Origin: Manduca sexta
Lineage: Eukaryota; Arthropoda; Insecta; Lepidoptera; Sphingidae
Reading direction: 5' to 3'
Length of the DNA stretch: 64,000 nucleotides
Assembly (NCBI RefSeq): GCF_014839805.1
Contig: NC_051118.1
Location: forward strand, 8,114,391-8,178,390
The notes beneath the pieces are model-generated. The model was not told the origin of the DNA, did no database searches, and saw only the letters and a list, made by a program, of their open reading frames with translations. The position numbers were made by a program, and so were the translations under genes. Below, in pieces: positions 54,785 to 64,000 of this stretch (its first letter is position 1; each line of letters opens with the position of its first letter).

Positions 54785-55390
54785 TAATTTCATATGACAA
54801 AGTTCAGCTTAGCCACACCTTAAGAATTATAAATGACAATGAGTTATATTACCACTTACATCCAAGTGACCTTATTTTGCCACTAACCCTTTGTAAACTG
54901 ACTAGCACTTTTTCGTTCAGGAAATACTGCGGTTCCGATGCTATTACCGGAATAAACGGCAGGTCGGTATAATGGAGCTTTATAGCTATTTATTTGACTA
55001 AACCACACCCGAATCTAGGATAGGTAAAGTTAGAATTTGGAAATGCACTGAAATGGGCGAAGATAAATTGAAAGCGTGATGTAACAGCAATGTTTAGATG
55101 AGAAGTGGAATAGTGCAGTCGGATACAAACTATACACAATCGAAATGCAAAGCTTATACTGAACTTTAGTGTATTAAACTTTCTTGTTGATATACACAAT
55201 AACTACTGTATCTTCTTGGGTATATTGTTTATCGAATTCTAATGTTGAGGGTAGGATATTTATTTATTAGGTTTTCCAGCAGACTTAACACAACGATTAC
55301 AATCATTTAAATATTGTAACTTATAGCTATACTGTAATCCCAAGTTAGGAAAACTCAACATGCACATAATTTAAACTAAAAGTGACTTGA
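54785..55390. other. Unassigned DNA
   Basis: No shared repeat or exon recognised. Confidence 0.4.
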
Positions 55391-55393
55391 CTT

Positions 55394-55602
55394 TATATTT
55401 TATGTCCGCCCGGACAGCTATCACTGTACACAAGGTGTTAAAAGCCGTCATAGTGGACCACGTGTGTTCCGTCCCGGGTAAGTCTGTGTATATCCGGTTT
55501 CAACAGGCCGGCATAATTGTGTCGACTGGGGGGTAATCATCTCTCGTCAGTCGACATTCTATTGGGTTCCACTAATCTTACCATCAGGTGTAGAAGGATC
55601 AA
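55394..55602 (-). repeat. REP-1 copy
   Basis: gtccgcccggacagctatca, caggccggcataattgtgtc and ctctcgtcagtcgacattct. Confidence 0.75.
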
Positions 55603-55722
55603 TTTGCCATGCACGATATAAAAATGGGATTGGTAGAATACTTCTTCACTTATATAACAGTTTTGCCTATGTTTTTATATGAATCCTGCCTCTCATTTCC
55701 CCTTAGGGACATTTCACATCAG

Positions 55723-55902
55723 TATATCGTGTAAGTCTCTGAGAAGTTCTCTATAGGAATTTGGAAGGCGTGTGAAGTCTACCAATCCGCACTAGGCCAG
55801 CGTGGTGGACTAAGGCCTAATCCCTCTCAGTAGTAGAGGAGGCCCGTGCTCAGCAGTGGACAATTATAATACAGGGCTGATATTATCATATATATCGTGT
55901 AA
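55723..55902 (+). mobile_element. SINE-A copy, strongly 5' truncated
   Basis: The body 55735-55890 holds only the 3' half. The target duplication TATATCGTGTAA is at 55723-55734 and 55891-55902. Confidence 0.82.
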
Positions 55903-56296
55903 AAATCTTCACAATATATTGAGAATCGTATCCAAGACCTACTCTAAAACCCTTACACTATCACTAAACTAAAAAGGCATTATGCCACTTAAAATATAAA
56001 CTTGAATGAAATCCTAACATAGCGAAGTTAGAATGAGGGCAATGTTAAGTTCAAGGGCAAACTTTTGAGATTAGTTCGTCTAACTCGCGTATAGGATACC
56101 GCAAATGGAAATAGTACTTGAGACTATATTTAACTAGTTATACCAAAATGTATTGTAATGGACTTGTATTAGAATTTAGATTCGCAAAACTTTGCGCATA
56201 TCATTCTTACTTTATATACTAATGTTTAAAAGCGAAAGTTCGGTAAGATAATTGTTAGAAGAAAATGTCAAAACCTCTAGATGGTTTTATATTAAA
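55903..56296. other. Unassigned DNA
   Basis: No shared repeat or exon recognised. Confidence 0.35.
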
Positions 56297-56597
56297 CTAG
56301 CGACCCGCCCCGGCTTCGCACGGGTGCAATGCTGATACTAAATACACTACAGAAAAACTGTGAACATTTTATATAAAAACATAGCGGCGCGCTCTGGCTT
56401 CGCACGGGTATAACATAACAAAATAACAGTATTTCTCCACTATTTAATGGATGTTATTATACATATAAACCTTCCTCTTGAATCACTCTATCTATTAAAA
56501 AAAACCGCATCACAATCCGTTGCGTAGTTTTAAAGATTTAAGCATACAAAGGGACATAGGGACAGAGAAAGCGACTTTGTTTTATACCATGTAGTGA
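56297..56597 (-). mobile_element. HEL-2 copy, 301 bp
   Basis: Minus strand: A|TCACTACATGGTATAAAACA to ggggcgggtcgCTAG|T. Same length as its two relatives. Confidence 0.78.
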
Positions 56598-56761
56598 TAT
56601 AGCCCGCACTTAGTATCGTATTAATGGATTCAACTCTGTTCTGCTCTACAGTGCAATATTGACAGAGACGCTCTTAAATTAAGGTCGGTATCTTAAGATC
56701 ACCGCTATTTAATAACCAGATATTAAGATCACGTCAAAAGATATCTTAAGTGCATGTGACG

Positions 56762-56865
56762 TAATTAGACTTTTGAAATAAAACAATTTTTCGGATTATA
56801 TCGCGGTTTTTTATACTGTAATTTTCTTTTGACGTTTCGAAGACTGCAGACATCATGGTCGCTTA
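56762..56865 (+). mobile_element. TIR-1 left arm
   Basis: tcggattatatcgcggtttt and ttttgacgtttcgaagactg. Confidence 0.6.
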
Positions 56866-56935
56866 CATGGATCAATATGAGTTTCACACCTTCTTGTACG
56901 ATGATATGAATATTTAATTTTATTTATAAGGCATC

Positions 56936-57300
56936 AAACATAACAATATAAAAATAAGCGACGATAGCCTAGTTGGGTGTGGAACGGACTTCCGAGACGA
57001 AGGTCCGCAGGTTCAAATCCCAATGGCACACACCTCTGACTTTTCTGAAAAATCATGTGTGTATTCTTTGTGAATTTATCGTTCGCTTTAACGGTGAAGG
57101 AAAACATCGTGAGGAAACCTGCACATATGAGAAGTTCTCTATAGGAATTTCGAAGGTGTGTGAAGTCTACCAATCCGCATTCGGCCAGCGTGGTGGACTA
57201 AGGCCTAATCGCTCTCAGTAGTAGAGGAGGCCCGTGCTCAGCAGTGGACAAGTATATAATACAGGGCTGATATTATTATTATTATTAAACATAACAATAT
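56936..57300 (+). mobile_element. SINE-A copy, full length, reference copy
   Basis: The body is 56950-57286. Box A-like gatagcctagttgggtgt, box B-like caggttcaaatcccaat, tail (tta)n. The 14-base target duplication AAACATAACAATAT is at 56936-56949 and 57287-57300. Confidence 0.9.
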
Positions 57301-57646
57301 CATCCCTATAAACTAGATAAAATAGGTAACACAATCAATAAAGTTTCCACAGACAAACACGTAAAAAGACAGTGTATAGAAAAATAAATGAAATAATTGC
57401 TAAACAATTAATATCAAAACTAAATTAAAAAAGGAAAAAGAATAATAAAATTGCTCAAGTAAATTATATTACAAAACTAATACATTGATTTTACACGATC
57501 TATCCTTCTTTGAGTGATATAAGTGAAACATGAAAGAAATCAATGTTGGAAATATTTTTATGCTAGATAAAAATAATTTTAACAAAAAATTAAACCGCCT
57601 TCAAAAACCACTCAAAACCAAAAAATAATTTCACATAACAGGTATA

Positions 57647-58952
57647 CCTAGTCTTGCCATAAATATTGTAATAAAGAAAAAAGAAAATTGTTAACTGCAA
57701 ATAACATTTATTACTTTTACAGTGTGTCAGTTTAATACATAAATATAAAACAATTAAAAATATAAAAAGCTTATTCGAAGTGGTCTCCATTGGCTGCAAT
57801 ACAGTCCTTTAAACGATGAGGCCAGTTATCAATAGAAGCACGCACTCTTTCCATGGGAAAATTCTTCACTGCCAATCGTATAGATTGTTTTAGGGACTCC
57901 AAATTATCATGGCGTTTAGAGCAAGCTGTACTCTCTAAAACTGACCACAAATCATAATCCAGCGGATTAAGATCGGGACTAGACGACGGCCAGTCTTCAG
58001 CTCTGATGAAGTCCGAAACGTTCGATTCCAACCAAGACTGCGTGGACCGAGCTTTATGACCCGGCGCCGAGTCTTGCTGGAAGGACCATACTTGGTTATT
58101 GAACATGGTGATGTTAAGGGGCTTAACTACCTTCTCAAGAATGGTATCTTGATACACTTGTGCCGATGTTTTGATACCTTTTTCACAAAAATATGGCTCA
58201 GTCACTCCTTCATAGCTAACACCCCACCAAACCATCACTGAAGTCGGATAATGTCCACGTTGCACTCTGTCGACTAATTGGGAAGCTTCCTTAGAGCTTT
58301 GAGCATAAATACGGTCATTTTGTTTGTTAAAATGTTGCTCAATTGTAAAAATTTTCTCATCCGTAAACAAAATTTTTCTGTGACCTCCCTTTGCGTACCG
58401 CTTCAGTAGTTGTTTCGATTTTACCACCCTATTCTTCTTTAAATTATCAGTTAAGAAATGGCCAGTGCGTCTCTTATAGGCTGCAAGTCCTAAGTCATCT
58501 TTTAAAATACGCGACATGGTTCTAGGTGCTATCTTCATTTCCCGAGATAAAATCTTTTGCTTTCGGACAGGATTTCTTCGAATTCTTTCCCTTACTGCTT
58601 TGACCACCTTTTTCGTACGAACACTACGTGGACGGCCAGATCTTTTCTGTCACAAACAGAGGAGGTCTCATTGTACCTATTAATAGCCCGGTACACAAAC
58701 ATTTTACTAATACCAAGTGTATGGAGAGTTTTAAAAATTGCATTTGGCTCCATACCTACTTTGTGTAATGCTATCACAGCGATTCGGTTCTCTTTATCAC
58801 CCCACACCATTTTAATATCGCAAAATATTTTACAATGTATTGGCGCCAAAATGAGAAAACACAATGAACAATCGTATAAAAATGACAGATTCGAAATTCA
58901 AATGTAATATTTTTTTATAATTAAGTGTAACAGTATTTATGGCCAGACTAAG
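57647..58952 (-). mobile_element. maT (DD37D) mariner-like element, 1306 bp, second copy
   Basis: Same inverted ends and length as 41664-42969, with TA at 57645-57646 and 58953-58954. Only a few differences from the first copy are visible, among them one extra A near 57767 and one missing T at 58643-58646. Confidence 0.92.
57771..58810 (-). pseudogene. maT transposase broken by one missing T
   Basis: It starts at the same ATG (58810) and ends at the same TAA (57771). A run of five T in the intact copy (42659-42663) is four here (58643-58646), which shifts the frame just before the GRPR linker, after about 56 residues. All catalytic codons downstream remain intact but out of frame with the start. 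The break is inactivating as it stands and probably recent, given how similar the copies otherwise are. Confidence 0.9.
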
Positions 58953-58954
58953 TA

Positions 58955-59350
58955 TATTGGATACCAATTTTGGAGTCAGTGCCTGATTAAAATTGCTAGT
59001 TTAACTAGAAAAAAAACATTCACGTCGAATTGATAACCTCCTCCTTTTTTTGATGTCAGTTAAAAAGTACGGATATTTATCCAAATCCGAAAACGATAGT
59101 ATATACTAATAAATAAGACAGTCCCCCACATAATAGTTAAGTTGAAGTTCAACATATTTCGCACATGTTCATTCAACTATTTCTGTTCGGGAAACTTCTG
59201 TTCCGTTCCACGTTTGTAATTCGCGTAGAAACTTTAGGTTTAGGCGCTGTTCATTTCAATGGGAAAGTCGTGGCTCCGCAAACTAAGTTTCTTTATGAGC
59301 ATTGGCTACGAAATCTTTTCTATTTGTTTTTTTAATCTTTTTTCTATTAC
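58955..59350. other. Unassigned DNA with a short repeat at 59015-59060
   Basis: cgtcgaattgataacctcct matches 12320-12340; the rest has no partner. Confidence 0.35.
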
Positions 59351-59351
59351 A

Positions 59352-59608
59352 TCGAATGACGAGACGAGCGTGTCGTTCGCCTGATGGTAAGCGATACCAC
59401 CGCCCATAAATAGTAGGAACACCACCCAACACCTTGAATTACGAAGTATTGTTTGATATTCTAGTGCGTTCGCCATCCTGAGACGTGAAATGTTAAGTCT
59501 TAATATCAGTAGTTACACTGGCTACAATGTCCTTCAAACAGGAACACAACAGGGACTACACGCTGCTGCTTGGTGGCATAAATAGACATTGCGGTGGTAC
59601 CTACCCAA
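59352..59608 (-). repeat. REP-2 copy
   Basis: gaatgacgagacgagcgtgt at left to tgcggtggtacctacccaag at right. Confidence 0.72.
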
Positions 59609-59986
59609 GGCGGACTCCCAAATATGAGAGACCTATCAGCATTAAGGATATGATTGAAAATGTGTTTAATACTCCACAATATGTGGAAAAAGGATAAATA
59701 TTACAAAATTTCATTTTATTTTCAACTCTCCTACATTTTCCATTTAATTCTAAGACATTCTCATAAATAGCTTAATCTGGATTTATCAAAGCAATATATG
59801 TCAACAACTAACACTCGTTCTAGTGGAATTTCCGGTTCCGTTAATACAAACGGAAGTGAAGATTCTTCGAACTCGAATCTGTTATTTGAGGTTGCAAGAA
59901 TTCTTGTTGAACTCTGGCTTTTACTGTTTACAAAGTTAAATCTACCTATAGTTAATAAGTTATAAAATTATTACTAAATTTTAACA

Positions 59987-60045
59987 GAAGAGGACGTCCG
60001 TGCGCAGCCGTGGGACATTATGATACAGGGATGATATTATTATTA
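59987..60045 (+). mobile_element. SINE-A 3' tail fragment
   Basis: agaggacgtccgtgcgcagc, then gatacagggatgatattatt. Confidence 0.5.
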
Positions 60046-60139
60046 AAATAAAGGTAATTATAATAAAAGACAAACCAAGACGTTTTGTTAGAAGTTTATT
60101 ATCGGAGATCATTAGTTTTATTACATATATAACCCGGTG

Positions 60140-60302
60140 GTGAGTATCTTCTTCTTCAGGTGCGTCTCCATTACTGAAGGTTGGCAGTCAGTTCCTTGAA
60201 CCTTTCCTCGTTCATGGCTAGCCGGAACAGTTATTCGACCGTTTTTATTCCAGTCCACTCCCGTGTATTGCGCAACCACGACTTCCTTCAGGTGGTGAGT
60301 AT
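60140..60302 (-). other. Possible coding-derived repeat, unknown
   Basis: The minus strand has an uninterrupted frame with NGRITVPASHERGKVQGTDC followed by QPSVMETHLKKKILTTG. Composition is protein-like and GC-richer than the flanks, and direct ends caggtg..gtgagtat occur at both sides (60160 and 60293). I do not recognise it. Confidence 0.3.
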
Positions 60303-60408
60303 AGAATAACATTAATAAGCTAAATAAAACGATACATAGACTGGGAATTTGTATTGAATTTTTTTATGTTACAGTTGTTTTATAAAACTTTTTATTATTT
60401 AAATAGAT

Positions 60409-60545
60409 TAGGTAGACGTAGTGTAGGACGGCCTGCTGCTAGATCAACCGACGTCTTGAAAAAGGCGGCGGGAAGCGGATGGATGTGGACTGCTCAAGAT
60501 CGCGATTGTTGGCGCTCACTTGGACAGGTCTACGTTCAGCAGTGA
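60409..60545 (+). pseudogene. RTE-like non-LTR retrotransposon, C-terminal ORF fragment
   Basis: GRRSVGRPAARSTDVLKKAA, then WMWTAQDRDCWRSLGQVYVQ and Q, then TGA: the G-R-x-x-x-G-R-P...A-Q-D-R...W-x-x-L-G-(E/Q)-x-Y-V-Q-Q end of the RTE-type protein, followed by cagcagtgaacagagacagg. Truncated 5'. Confidence 0.72.
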
Positions 60546-60560
60546 ACAGAGACAGGCTGA

Positions 60561-61020
60561 TTAATTATTTAAATATTCACCTTACACTTTTTGACATTCT
60601 CGTCCTTTATTTACAAATTTCTAGACATATACCCTCTAATTCACAGACGTTATTTATCTAAGGCCGGAGCATTGCTGTAATAACAAGTCTGTTTCTCAGC
60701 TTTGTGTATTTAACGGCTTGCGGTTTATTCAGCTTTGTTTATTTAACAGCCTACTAGATTCAAGTTGTATCTCAATATTAGCTATTCACAACGGCCCTAT
60801 GTCTACGCACTGCGAAGGCTGCCATGCCGTCAGCACTGAGAAACAGACTTGTTGTCTCGGCAGTGCTCCGCCCTTAGATAAATAACGTTTATGAATAAAG
60901 AGGTTTGTATTTACATATTTTGTCGAAGGTTTTTGTTATTTTTATAAAAAAATATTATTTAAATATTCACCATATACTTTTTGGAATTCTCGTCCTTAAT
61001 TTAGAAATTTCTAGACATTA
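60561..61020 (+). repeat. About 65-bp direct repeats flanking the MITE
   Basis: tatttaaatattcacc, ttctcgtcctt and aaatttctagacat occur in the same order at 60565-60627 and 60955-61014. Confidence 0.7.
60647..60888. mobile_element. 242-bp MITE with about 50-bp TIRs
   Basis: acgttatttatctaaggccg at left is mirrored by ttagataaataacgt at right; inner acaagtctgtttctcag is mirrored by ctgagaaacagacttgt. No coding capacity. Confidence 0.8.
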
Positions 61021-61239
61021 AGTATACGTAAACTACCCATAAAATGTGTTGATGATTCATGACTCGTCCATCACTTCGTGTCGCGTTAACGGACCTATAA
61101 ATAACTCGAACGCATATAAACAGGGAGATAAATCGTCACGTATGATGGCGGCAAGGAATTTAGTATGGTAGCACGAGCCAATGCGTTTCCAATAAAATAA
61201 CTGCCTTGGTGTAGTTGTATGATTATTGCTGAAGACTAT

Positions 61240-61595
61240 GCAGATGATGATGCAAGCGGGTATAGCCTAGTTGCGTGTGGAACGGACTGCCAAGACAAAT
61301 GTCTACAGGATCAAATCCCAAGGGCACACACCTCTGACTTTTCTAAAAAATAATGTGTGTATTCTTTTTGAATTTATAGTACGCTTTGACGGTGAAGGAA
61401 AACGTCGTGAGGAAACTTGCACATCTGAGAAGTTCTCTATAGGAATTTCGAAAGTGTGTGAAGTCTACCAATCCGCACTAGGCCAGCGTGGCGGACTAAG
61501 GCCTAATCCCTCTCAATAGTAGAGGAGGCCCGTGCTCAGCAGTGGGCAAGTATATAATACAGGGCTGATATTATTATTATATTATTATCCAGATG
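61240..61595 (+). mobile_element. SINE-A copy, full length
   Basis: Head gcgggtatagcctagttgcg, box B aggatcaaatcccaag, tail cagggctgatattattatta; cagatgat flanks both sides as a short target duplication. Confidence 0.82.
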
Positions 61596-61616
61596 ATATC
61601 TTGCTTTTATAGTGAT

Positions 61617-61745
61617 TTATTATGTTTAGGAGAATGTTAGACAAGTTAAACTATTTCTCGGATTTTATAGCGGTTTTAATATTTCAGTTTTCGACGTTTC
61701 GAAGACTTTGCAGCCTTCGTGGTTACGGGAGGAACTGGTGTAGGT
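61617..61745 (+). mobile_element. TIR-1 left arm
   Basis: ttatgtttaggagaatgtta, ctcggattttatagcggttt and tttcgaagactttgcagcct. Confidence 0.6.
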
Positions 61746-61819
61746 CACATCCGACCATAGACTTTACAATGCCAGAGGTACCAAGCCAAGCCGTTACCTA
61801 CCGAGAGGCGACCATATAT

Positions 61820-61938
61820 CTAGTTTGAATACCGGATCGGGCAGTGGTATTGTGTTTGTTCAGGCTGGTATCAGACTGAGTCTGGTATTCCATCAGGTGA
61901 ACGGCAAGCTTGTCGTGTCATTCAAAGCAATAAAAAAA
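61820..61938 (+). repeat. Junction of SINE-B scrap and REP-2 3' end
   Basis: gaataccggatcgggcag (SINE-B box B side) and ggtatcagactgagtctggt run directly into caggtgaacggcaagcttgt and gcaataaaaaaa of REP-2. Confidence 0.5.
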
Positions 61939-62255
61939 AGAAAAGAAAATAGACTCTTCAACTGTAATAGACCTTCCCTCAGCACCCCTTTCACCGATAA
62001 TTCATAACCGCAATACAGACGAGCTTTGATGTCAGTTCCTGCACGCGTTTTGTACGCGCGTTTATATTAATACCAATGCGACATTTTTTTATTTTTGGTG
62101 ATGTACGCGCGTAGTCCGCGCGTTAAACATACAGCGAGTGCATGTCGGGCTAACAAGCATAAGACAGGTTCATAATATGTTAGTAATGACTTAATAAAAT
62201 TCAGGATAATTTTCAGAAGTTTTAGGAAAAACATGTATACATATCAGAAAACAAA
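61939..62255. other. Unassigned DNA
   Basis: Three (t/g)acgcgcgt(t/a)-like words at 62048-62125; no gene recognised. Confidence 0.35.
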
Positions 62256-62261
62256 GTCTCA

Positions 62262-62442
62262 TTTTCTGTCTTTCTATATGTTATCGATTTTATCAAAATC
62301 TACTGGATGGATTTTTATGAAATTCGGTATGGCGATAATTTAATATCCTTGGAAGGTTATAAGCTACTTACTATCCCGAGAAAATATATATTTATCCTGG
62401 AAACCTCCTTCACGTGGGCGAAGCCACGCGAGCAAAAGCTAG
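62262..62442 (+). mobile_element. HEL-3 copy
   Basis: gattttatcaaaatctactg to cgtgggcgaagccacgcgag, caaaagCTAG|T. Confidence 0.65.
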
Positions 62443-62757
62443 TTATTTAATATGAATGTGTTTCGATGTAATAAATGAGATTTATTTAAAAATTGTACGT
62501 ACGTGAAAGCGTACGGTGCAAAAAAAAATACATTTGTTTCTGTTAATTAATTCTTATTTTACGGTATTTTTGTAATTGAATAAATATAGTAATTAAAGCA
62601 CCAGTTTTAAAAGTAATTGTATTCAGAGATTCAAATTAAAACATAATACTAACATTATAATTAAATTTTCATGAAATAATTTTGAGTAATTACACACTAT
62701 ATTAAGTGTATCTTTAAAGCAACTATTAACATTTCTTTTATTCGTGTACTGCATAGT
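62443..62757. other. Unassigned AT-rich DNA
   Basis: No shared repeat recognised. Confidence 0.35.
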
Positions 62758-62986
62758 GACCCCACAGCACCTGATGGTAAGTGGAGTGGGTTCCAATAGA
62801 GTGTCGACTGACGACAGATGATTACCCCTCGGCAGTCGACACAATTATGCCGGCCTGTTGGAACCGGATATACACAGGCTGATCCCGGAACGCGACACTT
62901 ACGTGGGCCACTATGGCGGGTTTTAACACCTTGCGTACGGTGGTCGCTATCCGGGCGGATATAAAATATATCCTACCACCAGCAAT
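62758..62986 (+). repeat. REP-1 copy, near full length, reference copy
   Basis: cagcacctgatggtaagtgg, gtcgactgacgacagatgat, cgacacaattatgccggcct, ccactatggcgggttttaac and tatcctaccaccagcaa lie in order, about 230 bases. No TIRs and no poly(A); class unknown. Confidence 0.82.
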
Positions 62987-63600
62987 TAGTAGAACACAAA
63001 TTGTTCTAAATTTCATAAAATCCAATGTCGGTATGCGACAACTTTAACAAACATCCTTACTCCGAAATTGATACACGAACTTTAACATAACTTGGCGCCA
63101 AAAATAGACAAAACAGTAATACTGACATAGTCGCTTACGACCTAGTATTGCTGTCCTTCAGTCTAGCATCAAAATAGGCTAGATCAATACCCTAGCTTAA
63201 AATATTCGTGCCGACGTTTACAATAAGAGTCTAAATTGAAGTCGTCTGCTATGAATTCAAGTTTCTATTTACCTTTTTTTAACACGGTGAACTGTTTACA
63301 GATATCTGCCGGATTTAATGGTATCAATCGTCCTACCGTTTAAAACCTCGTCATTCGACTCTCTCTCTAATATCAAAGGTAGCAGAGTGCAAGTGCATGC
63401 AACCGCAACCCTCGCAGTCGGTTCTTGGGCAGGGCTATCCATACAAGGAATGAGACCTTGGTAAAATCATACGCGTGCATCTAATATAGCACGCCAGCTT
63501 CTCTTGCATTTATCCGATATCGGGCCACCTGTCTACCACCTAAATGGACGCTTAGGGAGGTCGGAGGTCAAGTTTATATTTCCCTGCTAATTTACCAATA
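62987..63600. other. Unassigned DNA
   Basis: 63350-63560 is less AT-rich than average, but I find no frame with splice sites. Confidence 0.35.
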
Positions 63601-63604
63601 CTTT

Positions 63605-63765
63605 TAACAACCCCAGCCATGTTTATTACAATATCCCACCGCTGGGAGTAGAGTTCATAAGTTCTGCCGGAGCCACCATGCCTAATACAGGTTGTTAGAT
63701 TTTACAAGGTTATGCAATTCTTATGAAAAATTCTCAGGTATGTTACCTCACAACATTTACTTTTG
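63605..63765 (-). mobile_element. SINE-A copy, old
   Basis: Diverged words agccatgtttattacaatat, ccaccgctgggagtagag and aaaaattctcaggtatgtta follow SINE-A order. Confidence 0.5.
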
Positions 63766-63798
63766 TCGATGTATCTACCGAAATATATTCAATATATG

Positions 63799-63963
63799 CA
63801 TATATAAAGCTGAAGAGTTTATTCGAACGCACTAATCTCAGGAACTACTAAACCAATTTAGATTTTTTTACTAATATTAAACTACATTACTCCTGAGTAC
63901 TATAGGCTGATTTTATCCCGGAAAAACCTTTTTCACGCAAGCGGAGCCGCAGCCCAAAACTAG
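63799..63963 (+). mobile_element. HEL-3 copy
   Basis: atatataaagctgaagagtt to agcggagccgcagcccaaaa, CTAG|T. Confidence 0.65.
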
Positions 63964-64000
63964 TAATATAACTTCGAAAGAACAGAGAGTCTACTTCGAA

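Noticed and set aside
57372..57640. Host exon just left of the second maT copy
   Set aside because: A/T-rich low-complexity sequence; the 57590-57799 frame runs into the transposon.

Overview
The window is animal nuclear DNA, almost certainly from a moth or butterfly (Lepidoptera). It is AT-rich, has one intron-split gene with GT/AG splice sites, no operons or ribosome binding sites, and a dense layer of short transposon families typical of lepidopteran genomes: tRNA-derived SINEs, Helitron-like elements ending in CTAG, MITEs with terminal inverted repeats (TIRs), and RTE and Jockey debris. I cannot name the species.

Gene content is low. The only host gene I can support is the 3' half of a divergent MFS sugar transporter of the insect trehalose/glucose transporter type. 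It has four exons on the + strand (4950-5082, 8031-8242, 9275-9463, 11734-11967), encoding 255 residues that cover the central cytoplasmic loop and TM7-TM12. Its first six TM segments are not visible and probably lie left of the window. Its introns and probable 3' UTR are filled with repeats, including a 39-bp x 9 tandem array. From about 12.2 kb to the right edge I see no host exon.

Two near-identical 1306-bp mariner-like elements of the maT (DD37D) group lie 16 kb apart in the same orientation (41664-42969 and 57647-58952). The first has an intact 346-aa transposase frame; the second is broken by one missing T. A 751-bp solo LTR (37129-37879) splits a SINE and carries a 4-bp target duplication.

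Family names used below are local to this window. SINE-A, SINE-B and SINE-C are tRNA-derived SINEs. HEL-1 to HEL-5 are Helitron-like families (5' TC, 3' CTAG, inserted between A and T). TIR-1, TIR-2 and TIR-3 are inverted-repeat elements. REP-1 to REP-6 are interspersed repeats of unknown class.

Layout: 1-4.6 kb repeats and unassigned DNA; 4.9-12.2 kb transporter 3' half; 12.2-41.6 kb repeat mosaic with a nested region at 17-20 kb and the solo LTR at 37 kb; 41.6-43 kb intact maT; 43-57.6 kb mosaic; 57.6-59 kb broken maT; 59-64 kb mosaic. No previously undescribed multi-gene system was found. The most informative signals are the nested insertions, the target-site duplications, and the shared Helitron-type end rule across several families.
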